Source: Pyronema omphalodes (taxonomy: Eukaryota > Ascomycota > Pezizomycetes > Pezizales > Pyronemataceae). Taken from it: a stretch of 64,000 bases of DNA. The position numbers and the translations under genes were made by a program. Positions 53,322 to 63,531 of this stretch are shown piece by piece. Where the stretch lies: assembly GCA_024516155.1 (NCBI GenBank), contig JAJJXM010000002.1:558001-622000 (forward strand), read 5' to 3'. Position 1 is the stretch's first letter. Every line of letters starts with the position of its first letter. The notes beneath the pieces were generated by a model. The model worked only from the letters and a program-made list of their open reading frames with translations, ran no database searches and was not told the origin of the DNA.

Positions 53322-56300
53322 TTGCCGGAATATGTGATCGGTCGGAATTGTCGTTCGCGCGCCTCGGGGCTTCAGCTAGAAGCTCTTCAGAGCAGCGGCC
53401 GCACGACTCCACGCTTCTTATGTACCCAGACAACCTTCACGGAGCAGAAAAATCGCAAATGCCGAGCAGCCGTTGTGGGCTAGAGTCGATAGGCGAAAGC
53501 CATCCACGATTCCTAGTGCGGTTCCATCGTGCATCTGGATTGGTCTTCCGCATAGTCGGTTATTGCGCCTTCTCGTTCAAGTCGGTGGAGAACATTGGCA
53601 GTCCGATACTATGCCGCTATTGGGTGTCGCAACCAGACGAGAAACCAACGTGGCGCAGACGGGGGCCGATGGACGCACCAATAATAATATCAATTTATCA
53701 ATAATAACAATAATAACAATAAATTCTTTCATGGACTCACCAAGCCCCCGCTGTCATGTCAATATGGATGCAATCTATGCATACATCACGAATCACAAAT
53801 CACCGCAGTAGTGGTGCTCTATTGCCACTGAATCATGTTTTGCCGTATGTACAACATTTTCCAACCAACATACATATTCCAAAAACATCTCCCTAATAGG
53901 TAGCAGGGGGGAGAACCGTACCGTCGGGCAATCTGCTGTCTAAGAAATTAGACTCCGCAATTAGCTGGCTTTGTTTTTGTTCTGAATCAATAAATATATT
54001 TACTCGTAACTATGGTGTTATGTATCTGGCCTGTGCGTCGATCAAAAGGGTTCCTCCGTGCTCGAACCCACTCGTCGATGCTCGTATCGGGGCCTGTTTA
54101 TGTTGCTGAATTATGATTTTTGCGATGGGCTTTATGGATAGAATCGAGAAATTGTAAATATTGACTCTTTAATATGTACAAAGCCCGATCACGGTCCCAG
54201 CTTGGTTGAACGGTCGTTTCTGGTCATGGCGGTGAGTTCTTGGCGGGGGGTTTTTCCAGCTCCATCACGTGGTCCGTTCGTTTACAGTCAAGTTGTATCC
54301 AATTTCACGGTTAGCGAGCCTTCGTATGACACCATGCTTTTCATTATCTCTCAGCCGATGATTCGCATTCCGATCTAGGCAGGTAGGCAATCGATATTCG
54401 AAACTTGTGAGCAGCCGATTTTTTGACGATGAAACTGATGTCTAGCTCAGGATCTCGGGGTCTGCGAACCAAGATGTTAGTTATAAAGCTTAATCGGACC
54501 CTATTTCACGGGAGCCTGAGAGTTTTGTGGCGGATGAAGCGCCATGAAGACTCCATGGACCCTGAATATTTCCGAAAGCTACGTGCAGGTGCTAGCAGTA
54601 ATAAGCTACCTTTTGTAAGTGCTAGGCCGAGAATGGTTACAATAGATCGGATATTTAAAACCAAAGCCGTCGATTTTGAACCGGACTGTATTGAAATAAG
54701 AGTGAGTAAACCATTCTTGACAAACAGGATATTAACAAGCACCAACGGGACGAATAGACCCAATTTAAAGAGAAATTAGCAACAAAACGGCCGAACAAGG
54801 CATCCAAAAGCAAAAGAACATGAGTCAACACACCTGAGCCTATCTTGCATCTGAATAGTTTTATTTCATCAGACTGCCAGTCTCGGATGCTTGATCAGAA
54901 CCTGCATTCAAAACAGTGGGGTAGTCTGTAGAATAGATGCGGAAGCGTTCCAGAATCTGTATGGCTTCTGAACTTTAAGGAACACCTTTTCGCTGATCAA
55001 CAAAATATTGCGCAGTTTTGCCTTACATAAGGAATCTTCACTTTTATGTAATCCATCTTGGGGGCATCGTGATATGTACTCTAGTATCCGCAGCTCCAGC
55101 TCTACCCACCTTGTCACGTGAGCGTCAGCGACGAACCTCTTTAGATGGAGCCTGTTCAAATCAATCACTGATCTCCAGCCCGCTACAGAATCTGTCCAGG
55201 AATGAACTTATAAAAACCTTGGCTTTGACTTCTTATAGTTCTCCAGAGTATCATGATATTGTTCTCGACGGTTTTTGAGGCGATGACAAAAAACACACCA
55301 GCGCTGTGCACAATCCAACAAGACTCGAGCATACAACCTAGGACTGTAATCCTCCCCATTCTATGCCCGGTATACTTGAAAATAAGCTTGCTCAAGCTTC
55401 GCTTCAAGCTCGGCCTAAGCCATTTCGACTTTCGATTCGTATTTAGCCAGTAGTATGGTAACGTAAAGTTGGTCGTCTGAAAGATTGGGAGATGAAAAAA
55501 CCTTGAGTTTAGCAGATTGCAATACTGATGATGAACAGCTTGTAGCAATCTCCAGAAGATGGATTTTTGACCAGCTGATTTTATTCTAGAACATGCTGGA
55601 CCATCTCAGGTTCGCAGAGCCTTCAGTTTCTCTGCCGCGATATTTGCAGAATGGGCTAAAGCTGCCTATAAAATTGTACAAACCCGGTGTTCATAGAAGC
55701 TGGATCTAGATGGAACTTTCAAATGGGCCTGTCAGTTAAGATTTCTAAGCCCTCGTGTCTACGAGACGGTAATCTACGTCGAATAGATCTCACATATCGT
55801 ATCGACTCGCGTCGACCCATACCCATCACTACATGTAAAACCGTTCTAGAAGTTTGATGAGAACGTACTAATGCTAGTAAATATACCTTCATTGAGTCTG
55901 ATAACTATCATATAAAGAGATAAGTGTAGTAATTTTGACCAACCAGTCGCGATGGCGGCATCACGTGGAATTCCGAATGTTTCCATTCCAATGATCATCA
56001 TAACCCTTGCCGAAGCTTCTCAAGTCATCGTTTTAATTGTCCCCATACTCTATCAGATCTCTTAGACCCTTTCCTCGAGCTTTAGTTTGGTAGAACGAGA
56101 CAGTACGCTAGATTTCGGATATGAAACTTCAAATCGAGCATTAATCGACAAAATAAATCTACCAAGATGAATCGCACCGTGGAATCTCCATTAAACCGTG
56201 TTTGACCTGGACGGTAGAGAAACAATCGGCTTCTGGATGAGACAGAGAGGAATGAAAATTTCCGGCCACGTCCCGCCATATGCTGTGGATAAGTCTCCAG

Positions 56301-57535
56301 ATCTCCATCGGATCGAATGGTCATCGTCCAACGCAAAATCCAACATACTTGTTTCATGGTATTGGTGAATACTACTGACTTTGAGGCGGGTTTTGTCCAA
56401 TGAGACAGCCGTACGGAAATGTCATGCGGGTTTGACGGCAGTGATATTGAAAGTACCGGCATTGTGACGACTGCGACGTGGTCAACTTCCCAAAGAATTA
56501 TGATGATCTTTCCAACGGAAGAAACGGAGTCTATGGTTCTTCCATGCAACTCGAAGGATACTTGCTGTAGTCCAGAGGATTTTTGCCATAGATACGGCGC
56601 CGGCGGCCTGGTGAGACAAGCCGTTTTTACCTGGATTAAATACTTGGCTTGGATCCTGAGGATCTTTTGTAGTTGGTCATGGTTTACTGGCCGCGGGTGG
56701 ACGGCGGGATAAATAGGAAAGGGGAACTCTTACCTGAGTGGCTGCACTCTTGCTTGGGCGTTTTCATTGTGGCCTCGCACAAGCAGCCTAGCCGCTCACA
56801 CTTTACACAATTCGAGGACTAAACTCGTCTGACAACTGACAGACGACAAGGCGAGACGAGAGAAGGACGACGACGACGACAACGAGGACGACGAGGACGA
56901 CGACAGTGACGACCGTCGCCGCCGCTCCTCACCACCACCACTACCACCACCACCACCATCACGACCACCACTACTCCACCACTTACCACCATCACTGCCA
57001 CTACCATCAACCCTCGAATATCGCCATTCACTACTACGAACACTACTGAACCACTAATTCCAGCACAAACACCACCAGCACCACCGCTAAGGATCACACT
57101 ACGCTACTAATTCACCATCGAATCGTCAAGCTGACCACCACCACTCATCTGCACCTCCTCAGCCTAGAACACCACCGAGTCCACTACATGTCACCCAAAA
57201 CCTAAGAAGGAACCGCATACACCTCACCAGCTTCTCAGACACCACCGCGACAACAACCACCATTCAACCACCATTCAACCATCTCCTCCAAGCCTAGCTA
57301 TCAAAATCATATCAATCACTGAGCCCGGCTCCACTGCGCACAAAGCAGCTTCTTTCTTGGCTGCCTCAATTTTACCGTACTGCTGCAGCGTGCCGTCTTC
57401 TCGCCTTCCCTTCCGACTGTCGCTGTTCCTTGTATGGCAACCGCCTTCCCCGCGTAGTGTTACTACCGATCTACGTTTTAGCAAATCACAACAATATACC
57501 GCTCACCCGGTAGCTTCGATACCATAAGAAAAAAT
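53322..57535. other. Gene-poor intergenic region
   Basis: Nothing convincing is encoded. Open frames at 54423-54779 (plus), 55183-55548 (minus) and 56082-56549 (minus) lack motifs and continuity. Simple sequence occurs at 53694-53725 (AATAAC) and 56850-57080. The region may contain the 5' exon of the gene at 52453-53321 and the promoter of the gene at 57536. Confidence 0.4.
56850..57080. repeat. ACG/ACC trinucleotide-rich simple sequence
   Basis: The stretch begins with GAC-type triplets and continues with ACC/CCA-type triplets. The resulting minus-strand frame is a low-complexity artefact. Confidence 0.75.
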
Positions 57536-59071
57536 ATGGAAACATCACCTTCATCTTCTGTTGGCCGTCGTCGGTCTCTTCGTACTCTTCGTACGAGCTC
57601 GGACCATCTTGCGGATTGTGGTCATGATATGATTCATATCGACCCCTCCACTGACCGGGATCTTAAATGCGACATTTGTTGGCAGAACAGAGAGACCCTG
57701 ATTATGCGGCTTTTGGAGCCGTTTGAGCGTGCGTTGCGTGGCGTCGGACCTACGGGAGAAATTGACCCGGCTGAAATTGAACGGTTGGAAAGAGAGGATC
57801 AGGAGAGAGAGCGGATGGCAGAGGAAAGGCGAAAGTCGATAGAAGAGGCTCGGCGTAAGAAAGAGGAGGAGAGTAAAAGGAAGAGGGACAGAATGAGGGC
57901 AATGCAGGAAGAACGCCGTGGCAAGGGTGGAAAATTCGAAAAGAAGAAACCCAAGGTTGAACTTGGTGAACCTGACGAGAAACGGTCAAAAGTACCACAA
58001 AAGGGACCTGACGGTAAATTTTTGAAAAAGGGAACGGTCACACCTGTCGCAGTGGCGTCTCCATCATCTTCAAAAATGGATTTGGATATTTCTCTGGATG
58101 ATGCGCCGTCGACCACTCCAGAGACATCAGGTACGCCGGAAAGTCGACAAGCGGGAAACGGTACAGAGGGTAGCGCAGATGGTGGCGTGCAAGCTGAAGG
58201 AATTCAACCGACGCTCAACCAGGTTGAACAAGTGAAACTTGAATCAATGGAGGCGGACACGGATAAACAACGAAGGATATTCTCAGAAATCCCCATTGCA
58301 GAGATATCCAGTCGACCTTCCAGACCAGAGCAGCTGGTGATTCTTAATAGCTCGCCTGTGAAGCGTGCTAAAATCCCAGTCTCTGAGGAGTTATCAGATC
58401 AACCGGGAAATGTATCGGATGGAATGAGACCAGAGGATCTTACAGAGCTCAAGGAGTTCGACGTTGTCACCCTAGCAGCACCTGAAAGTATTCCATCGCG
58501 ACACAGAAGCATATCGACATCATCCGCTCGGTCATTACCGGCAACAAAGTTATCCCCAGTGCAGAAGGGATTGAAGCAGAAAACCCATATTAGACGTACG
58601 AGTAACGCATCCTCACAGCCCTCATCACCTATCCAGATGCGGTTTGTTCCCGTTGAAGCCCCCAGTTCCTTTACGTTTGGGATAACTATCCCTCCCGGTT
58701 CAAACGCACAACTACCAAAACACGCGGAGAAGCCACCGCCCAAACCTTCAGCAGATAAACAACAACGGACTATCTCCAGCTTCTTCCGTCCAACAAGCTT
58801 ACCGAGCAGTAACAGCTGTGGTACTGACAGTCAGTCAATCACTCAGTCCAGTATTGGTTCCCATCCGCTTTTGAAATCTGCGGCCCCAGCGAGCACGGTG
58901 CCCGGAGAAAAGCTGGAACGTGAGGGTGAATTACAGCGAAAGTTGAAAGAGAAAGAACGGGATCGCATCAAGAAGTTTAAACAGGATGAGAGCAGTGGTC
59001 GGCGAAAAAGTAGCCGTACCACTGCGGTCAAAGAAGTGAATTATGCCGAGAGCTCGGACGACGAGGAATAG
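57536..59071 (+). CDS. Basic coiled-coil protein with a PCNA-interacting motif
   Basis: A single-exon frame of 511 residues; the ATG lies in AAAAATATGG context. The N-terminus has a Cys/His pattern (DCGHDMIHID ... CDICW) that may bind a metal. A highly charged Glu/Arg/Lys stretch at about 80-135 is probably a long helix or coiled coil, followed by basic patches (GKFEKKKPK, GKFLKK) likely to act as nuclear localisation signals. A Ser/Pro-rich disordered middle follows. Residues 410-417 read QRTISSFF, an exact match to the PIP-box consensus Qxx[I/L/M]xxFF. The end is Arg/Lys-rich and then acidic (SSDDEE). A nuclear role at replication forks or in repair is inferred from the PIP box alone; no named homologue is recognised. 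Confidence 0.8.
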   Translation: METSPSSSVGRRRSLRTLRTSSDHLADCGHDMIHIDPSTDRDLKCDICWQNRETLIMRLLEPFERALRGVGPTGEIDPAEIERLEREDQERERMAEERRKSIEEARRKKEEESKRKRDRMRAMQEERRGKGGKFEKKKPKVELGEPDEKRSKVPQKGPDGKFLKKGTVTPVAVASPSSSKMDLDISLDDAPSTTPETSGTPESRQAGNGTEGSADGGVQAEGIQPTLNQVEQVKLESMEADTDKQRRIFSEIPIAEISSRPSRPEQLVILNSSPVKRAKIPVSEELSDQPGNVSDGMRPEDLTELKEFDVVTLAAPESIPSRHRSISTSSARSLPATKLSPVQKGLKQKTHIRRTSNASSQPSSPIQMRFVPVEAPSSFTFGITIPPGSNAQLPKHAEKPPPKPSADKQQRTISSFFRPTSLPSSNSCGTDSQSITQSSIGSHPLLKSAAPASTVPGEKLEREGELQRKLKEKERDRIKKFKQDESSGRRKSSRTTAVKEVNYAESSDDEE

Positions 59072-59476
59072 ATGAAGTCTGGTTGAAATTGGCGGACTAG
59101 AAGAGTCACGGATAATGAGTTTGAATTGCATGAATGAAGTATCTCGCAACACGGGGGTCATTTACTACTTTTCATTTGTACCTCCGAATTTATTTCGGGA
59201 CGGAGTTTGGGGATCTTGTTTTTCATTTTTTTTTCTGCTATATTTAGTGGGTTCGTGATATTTTTAAGCGGGAATTTTTTTGTTTTTTTTTATAATTCTT
59301 TCTGGATTCATATAGGTTATCTTAGTTCGGTTCGTGTTTCAGATACGGATGACGCGTGATTGATATGGAATGTTGCATTATAACTCATTTGTCATTACAG
59401 CGTTCAGTTCAGTATGATCTGGGTATGACTGTCATGTGAAACTCGAGTCATTATTCATTATTTCTATATGGACTCT
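59072..59476. other. 3' intergenic region between convergent genes
   Basis: T-rich DNA with long T runs (59220-59300) separates the ends of the two convergent genes. It presumably holds both 3' UTRs. No further feature is seen. Confidence 0.5.
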
Positions 59477-59969
59477 CTAATAGTTATCCTTTCCGTACTT
59501 ATTGAACCTCTCATGCAAGCTCTGTTCCATGATCAGCCAACTATCTAATACCACCATTACCAATACGCCCACTTACCTTTGGCAAAGTAACATTCGGAAC
59601 AATAACCGAGTTCAAAGCACTCGGAGCCTTTCTAGGAGGGTTACGATAGTCTCCACCGGGGTGATACATGTACTTGAAGTTATTCTTATCGCTATTCTCA
59701 ATCTGGTCCGGGGAAATGGTCCAAGGCGATGAGTTCTCGGCGATATTAACCTGCTCCTCACCGAAGCGGGTCTTGGAGGTTGGGTTGCGTCCGAAGTAGA
59801 AACCGACAACGGAGAAAGTCGCGGCCATGATGACTCCGAGAACCTGGGAATTTGTTAGCGAGGATTTTACCGAGAAATTGACGTACATACGTAGAGCTCG
59901 GGATCTTTTCGGGCTCCCTTAAGGAGGGAGGATCCGGCTTGTGATGCGGCTGATGCGTTGGCGGCCATG
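59477..59969 (-). CDS. B12D/NDUFA4-like mitochondrial membrane protein
   Basis: Three exons, 59969-59892, 59844-59578 and 59521-59477, give 129 residues. Intron 1 (47 nt) has GTATGT, GCTAAC and CAG; intron 2 (56 nt) has GTAAGT and CAG. All junctions keep the frame. The protein starts MAANASAASQAGSS, then has KDPELY and a membrane helix (VLGVIMAATFSVVGFYFG), followed by GRNPTSKT, SSPWTISPDQ and a C-terminus LHERFNKYGKDNY. One short helix followed by a Pro-Trp motif resembles the B12D family (NDUFA4, a respiratory-chain subunit of the inner mitochondrial membrane). The family call is from motif memory and needs a profile search; the gene model itself is well supported. Confidence 0.7.
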
Positions 59970-60843
59970 GTGGTGATGATGTATAGATGTTGTTAAAGAT
60001 GTGAATAAATGTTAGGATTTTAGTCGCGTGTATTCAGTTTCCTGTTTAAGTACCGGTTACGAGAACGGAGAATGGATGCTTTTATGGGAGCGCCAGGTGC
60101 CACTGCCGTTAATCGACTCGCGGTGACCGGAGTTCTGTTGAGATAAACGGCAAAGCAGAACCTTTTTTTTTTTGGCTTCGGGTTGGTTTTTGGGAAGCAG
60201 GTTATTATGAATAGGAGAAGGTAACTAAAATTGTACAGCAGATTGCTTATCCCGAGGGTAGCTTTTGTTTGACGCACGAAAGTCTTTCGGCGCCGATACA
60301 AGACATGAGTTACCGAGTGATCGGCTGCCGAAACAGCTTCCACACGATGCTGAAGCTGGCAACAGACCCCCATTTCACGCTTCTACCCACGACGGCGTCT
60401 ACTCCTAGTATCCGGTTAACCAGAAAAAAATAATACATGGGCAAGTCCCTCTCCCATGTCAATTGCGTTCTATCAAATCATACAATTGGACCCACACCCT
60501 AACAGCCGGTAAACATGACGTCATTTCGCAGTATATGACCAAGATCGCAGCCTACTGGATATCCAAATTCCTGGAACCTCTCACTGGCAATACTCAAAGC
60601 GGTTTATACGAAGCTTAATCACACAACCGTGCGGCCCGTTTTAACCAGAAGGTCTTCCGTATTAGTGGGTAAATATATTCACAGCTACAGGCAATACATC
60701 CGGATCAATAACTATCCGAGATGCGGGGAAGACCTTGTTTGGTACTTGATAACTTGATATTTTCAACTGGCCATATATATAAGCTTTACTCATTCCTAAT
60801 TTTCTTTCCTGTCTAGTTACCTACTAGTAGTTCCTGCGCCAAA
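59970..60843. other. Intergenic region between divergent genes
   Basis: It lies upstream of both the minus-strand mitochondrial gene and the plus-strand glycosidase, so it should hold both promoters. A minus-strand frame at 60020-60373 has no motif and includes a T-run, and is not called. Confidence 0.5.
60771..60783 (+). promoter_or_regulatory. TATA-like box upstream of the glycosidase gene
   Basis: CATATATATAAGC lies about 65 bp before the start codon at 60844, a normal distance for a fungal TATA box with a short leader. Confidence 0.5.
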
Positions 60844-61785
60844 ATGCAGCTTTCTCGGTATCCAAAACCCGCGTTCAGCATCCTCCTCCTCCTCGGCATC
60901 CTCGCCCTGCTCCCATCAACTATAGCAGCAGTGATATCCCTACCCCCACGGTACATTTTTACAACCTTCACCTGGTCCTCGGAAAGCAACCTATTCGTGT
61001 ACACCAGTTCCGATGGGCTGCATTTTTCGCTGCTAAAAGGGCCGTCCTATACCTGTCCGCTATACTCCATTTTCGCCTATCTATTTTCCCCATCAAACAC
61101 CAAGATACCCTCAGGAACCTTGATGCGGGATCCTAGTCCGCTAAAGCATATCGACGGGTTTTATTACCTCTCCTACACGACCTCCTGGACCGGACGAGAA
61201 TTCGGTATTGCCAGGTCTTCGGATTTATTAAACTGGAAGCTACATACGAGAGTCCCCATCATGACACAGGGGACAGATAGAACCTGGGCCCCGGAGTTTT
61301 TTAGAGATGAAACGGATGGGAGTGTTAATATTATTGTTTCTTTGGGGAAAGGGTTACATGCGTTTAGGCCTTATGTTTTGACGGCGAGAGATTCTTCGCT
61401 GCTGGATTGGCAGGAGCCGAGGGAGTTGAGCGGGATTGGGGAGAATTATATTGATACGTTTTTGATACAGAAAGATGGAAAGTATCATGCGTTTGCGAAG
61501 AATGAGGATACGAAGTTTGTGGAGCATGCTGTGGCGGATCATACATTGGGGCCTTATCATTTTGTGCAGACGGAGAACTTTGCCAACTGGGGACATATTG
61601 AAGGACCTTGTGTGACGAAGGCACCGGATGGGGGTTATAGATTGTATGCGGATGCGTATGAAGGATCCGTGAGGAAGTATTATTATATGGAATCGAGAGA
61701 TTTGTATAATTGGACGGGTGCTATGGAGTTACCGAATGGGTTGAGTGGGTTTGTCAGGCATGGAACGGTTTACAAAAACTACTGA
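60844..61785 (+). CDS. Secreted GH43-like glycoside hydrolase
   Basis: A single-exon, 313-residue protein. Residues 1-29 form a signal peptide (LLLLGILALLPSTIAA), so it is probably secreted. The body looks like a five-bladed beta-propeller glycosidase: MRDPSPLKHIDGFYYLSYTT (Asp96 as likely base), RTWAPEFF (Glu151 where an Asp is more usual) and HIEGPCVTKAPDGGYRLYADAY (Glu253 as likely acid). GH43 enzymes act on arabinan, xylan or related side chains, but the substrate cannot be told here. The segment CPLYSIFAYLFSPSNTKI before the first motif is unusual and could be an unrecognised intron, though no canonical splice sites were found. It is convergent with OLA1, 117 bp apart. Confidence 0.75.
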   Translation: MQLSRYPKPAFSILLLLGILALLPSTIAAVISLPPRYIFTTFTWSSESNLFVYTSSDGLHFSLLKGPSYTCPLYSIFAYLFSPSNTKIPSGTLMRDPSPLKHIDGFYYLSYTTSWTGREFGIARSSDLLNWKLHTRVPIMTQGTDRTWAPEFFRDETDGSVNIIVSLGKGLHAFRPYVLTARDSSLLDWQEPRELSGIGENYIDTFLIQKDGKYHAFAKNEDTKFVEHAVADHTLGPYHFVQTENFANWGHIEGPCVTKAPDGGYRLYADAYEGSVRKYYYMESRDLYNWTGAMELPNGLSGFVRHGTVYKNY

Positions 61786-61902
61786 AACAAATCTGGTCTA
61801 TTTTTGTGCTCCCTTTTTTCTATCCCGAGTTCTAATCTATCTTACAAAGTATACTGTACATATTTTACATCTCTTCTCCCCCTGGTTTTGGTATCGTTTT
61901 TT

Positions 61903-63105
61903 TTACTTCTTCTTCTTGGCGTTGACCATGAAATGTACCACATCTCCATCTTTTACAATGTACTGCTTTCCCTCCATTCTAAGTTTCCCGGCAGCTTTAA
62001 TATCCGCCATACTTCCCGCCTTTCCCAGCCTCTTAAAATCCTCCCAGCCCACTACCTCAGCCTTGATGAAACCTTTCTCAAAGTCTCCATGAATAACACC
62101 GGCAGCTTGTGGTGCCATAGTTCCCTCCCTAATAGTCCAAGCTTTAACCTCCTTTTCTCCAGCCGTGAAGTAATAAATCAGACCCAGTTGCTGGAATCCC
62201 TCTCTAATGATCTCAGGCAGGGTACTCTTCGCATCCATCTTCTTTAAAAACTCCTCCACCTGTTTAGGATCCTCCTTCCTATCCCAAAGCGCCTGTTCAA
62301 AGTCGACGGACATGGGAATAACACTTCCCCCACCATTGCCCTTGATCCAATCCCTGATCTCAGGAAGCCACTTATTATCCACGCCCTTTTTCGCATAATC
62401 ATTCATTTCCATATTAACCAAATAAACCATCGGTTTTGTGGTAATCAACCTCAACTTTTCATTTATACACTCGACCTCTTTCGCCTCCCATTTCCCATCT
62501 CTTACGGGTGTATATTTCTCCAGCAATCCCTGTATCTTCCCCGCCACATCATCAAACAGTTGATCCCTTTTCGCAGCTCCAACCTTCTTCCTCGCCTTTG
62601 CCTCATCTTCTATCCCCTGGTTCACAATCGCCAAATCCTTTTTACATAGCTCCTGATTAATCGTTCCCAAGTCCCTTACCGGATCAATAGAATTCTCCAC
62701 ATGCACGACATCCGAATTCTCAAAAGCCCTAACAACCTGATAAATTCCATCAACCGCCTGAATATGACTCAAAAACGCATTCCCAAGTCCAGCACCTTCA
62801 CTTGCACCGGCGATTAATCCGGCGATATCCGTAATACTCAGAAAAGCAGGATACTGTTGTTTCGGTTGATATAGCTTAACCAAATAATCAAAGCGATCGT
62901 CAGGGACAGGACACCGAGCTTCGTTGGGTTCGATGGTGCAGAAAGGGTAGTTTTCTGCCGCGGCGGATTGCGAGGTTAGGAGGTTGAATAGTGAGGATTT
63001 GCCGACGTTGGGAAGGCCTACGACTCCCATTTTTAGGTTGTTGCGGACGCGGCCGAAGCGCGCGGCTGTGGCGATTGCCGTGGTGAGAGCTTTTTTGGGT
63101 GGCAT
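61903..63105 (-). CDS. OLA1: Obg-like ATPase 1 (OLA1/YchF)
   Basis: A 400-residue, intron-free protein close to the family's usual length of about 395. The chosen start is ATG 63105 (MPPKKALTTA), because the 22 upstream in-frame residues are low complexity and not conserved-looking. P-loop GLPNVGKS is at 30-37, the DIAGL switch motif at 93-97, and NMEM at 231-234 replaces the usual NKxD, the hallmark that makes this family prefer ATP. A coiled-coil region lies between, and a TGS domain forms the C-terminus (AWTIREGTMAPQAAGVIHGD and IVKDGDVVHFMVN). It is a cytosolic regulator associated with ribosomes and stress responses. Confidence 0.95.
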   Translation of the reverse strand: MPPKKALTTAIATAARFGRVRNNLKMGVVGLPNVGKSSLFNLLTSQSAAAENYPFCTIEPNEARCPVPDDRFDYLVKLYQPKQQYPAFLSITDIAGLIAGASEGAGLGNAFLSHIQAVDGIYQVVRAFENSDVVHVENSIDPVRDLGTINQELCKKDLAIVNQGIEDEAKARKKVGAAKRDQLFDDVAGKIQGLLEKYTPVRDGKWEAKEVECINEKLRLITTKPMVYLVNMEMNDYAKKGVDNKWLPEIRDWIKGNGGGSVIPMSVDFEQALWDRKEDPKQVEEFLKKMDAKSTLPEIIREGFQQLGLIYYFTAGEKEVKAWTIREGTMAPQAAGVIHGDFEKGFIKAEVVGWEDFKRLGKAGSMADIKAAGKLRMEGKQYIVKDGDVVHFMVNAKKKK

Positions 63106-63531
63106 GGTGGGGGGGTGCGAGGCGGGAGAAAGGAGGGTCGCGTTGAGTTGCGCTGCGTTGCGCTGCGTCAATCGCGGATGGAAATGTTTGCGGGTGCAGT
63201 AGCTACCAAGGTGTTACCCGGGGTTTTGGCGGGTGCTGTGGTGGGGGACAGAGAGAAGGGATTTGTGGCTTGGGAGGAAGGCTTGGAAGATGGGAGTCTA
63301 GAGATGCATCGTGAGATGCGACGGATCCGGTAGATGGAGTGATGGAGTGATGGGCGGGTTGTTCGGGATCCACCGTAAGGGACGGACTAAAATTACCATT
63401 ATATTTACGCATACGAAAATCGTCATGGTTAGATACATAACATAAATGTGGATCTTTTCTAGGTCCAGGACTCCCTCTGCCGAAACTCCAGCTGACAAAA
63501 ATAAACGAAAGTTGATACTACATGTATGAAA
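63106..63531. other. Intergenic region upstream of OLA1
   Basis: It should hold the OLA1 promoter and the 3' UTR of the next gene, which is on the same strand. No clear TATA box or other element is seen. Confidence 0.45.

Noticed and set aside
54030..54110. Possible tRNA on the minus strand (GGTTCGAGC-like B box followed by a T run)
   Set aside because: The T-arm stem pairs over only three bases and no matching acceptor strand or A box lies at the right distance.
54423..54779. 118-codon plus-strand open frame
   Set aside because: No motif, no splice structure and ordinary composition; chance open frame.
55183..56549. Minus-strand open frames of 121 and 155 codons
   Set aside because: No recognisable domain, no supporting introns, and composition like the surrounding intergenic DNA.
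56819..57097. 92-codon minus-strand frame rich in Val/Gly
   Set aside because: It is a translation of trinucleotide simple sequence.
60020..60373. 117-codon minus-strand open frame
   Set aside because: It contains a mononucleotide run, has no motif and lies where two divergent promoters are expected.
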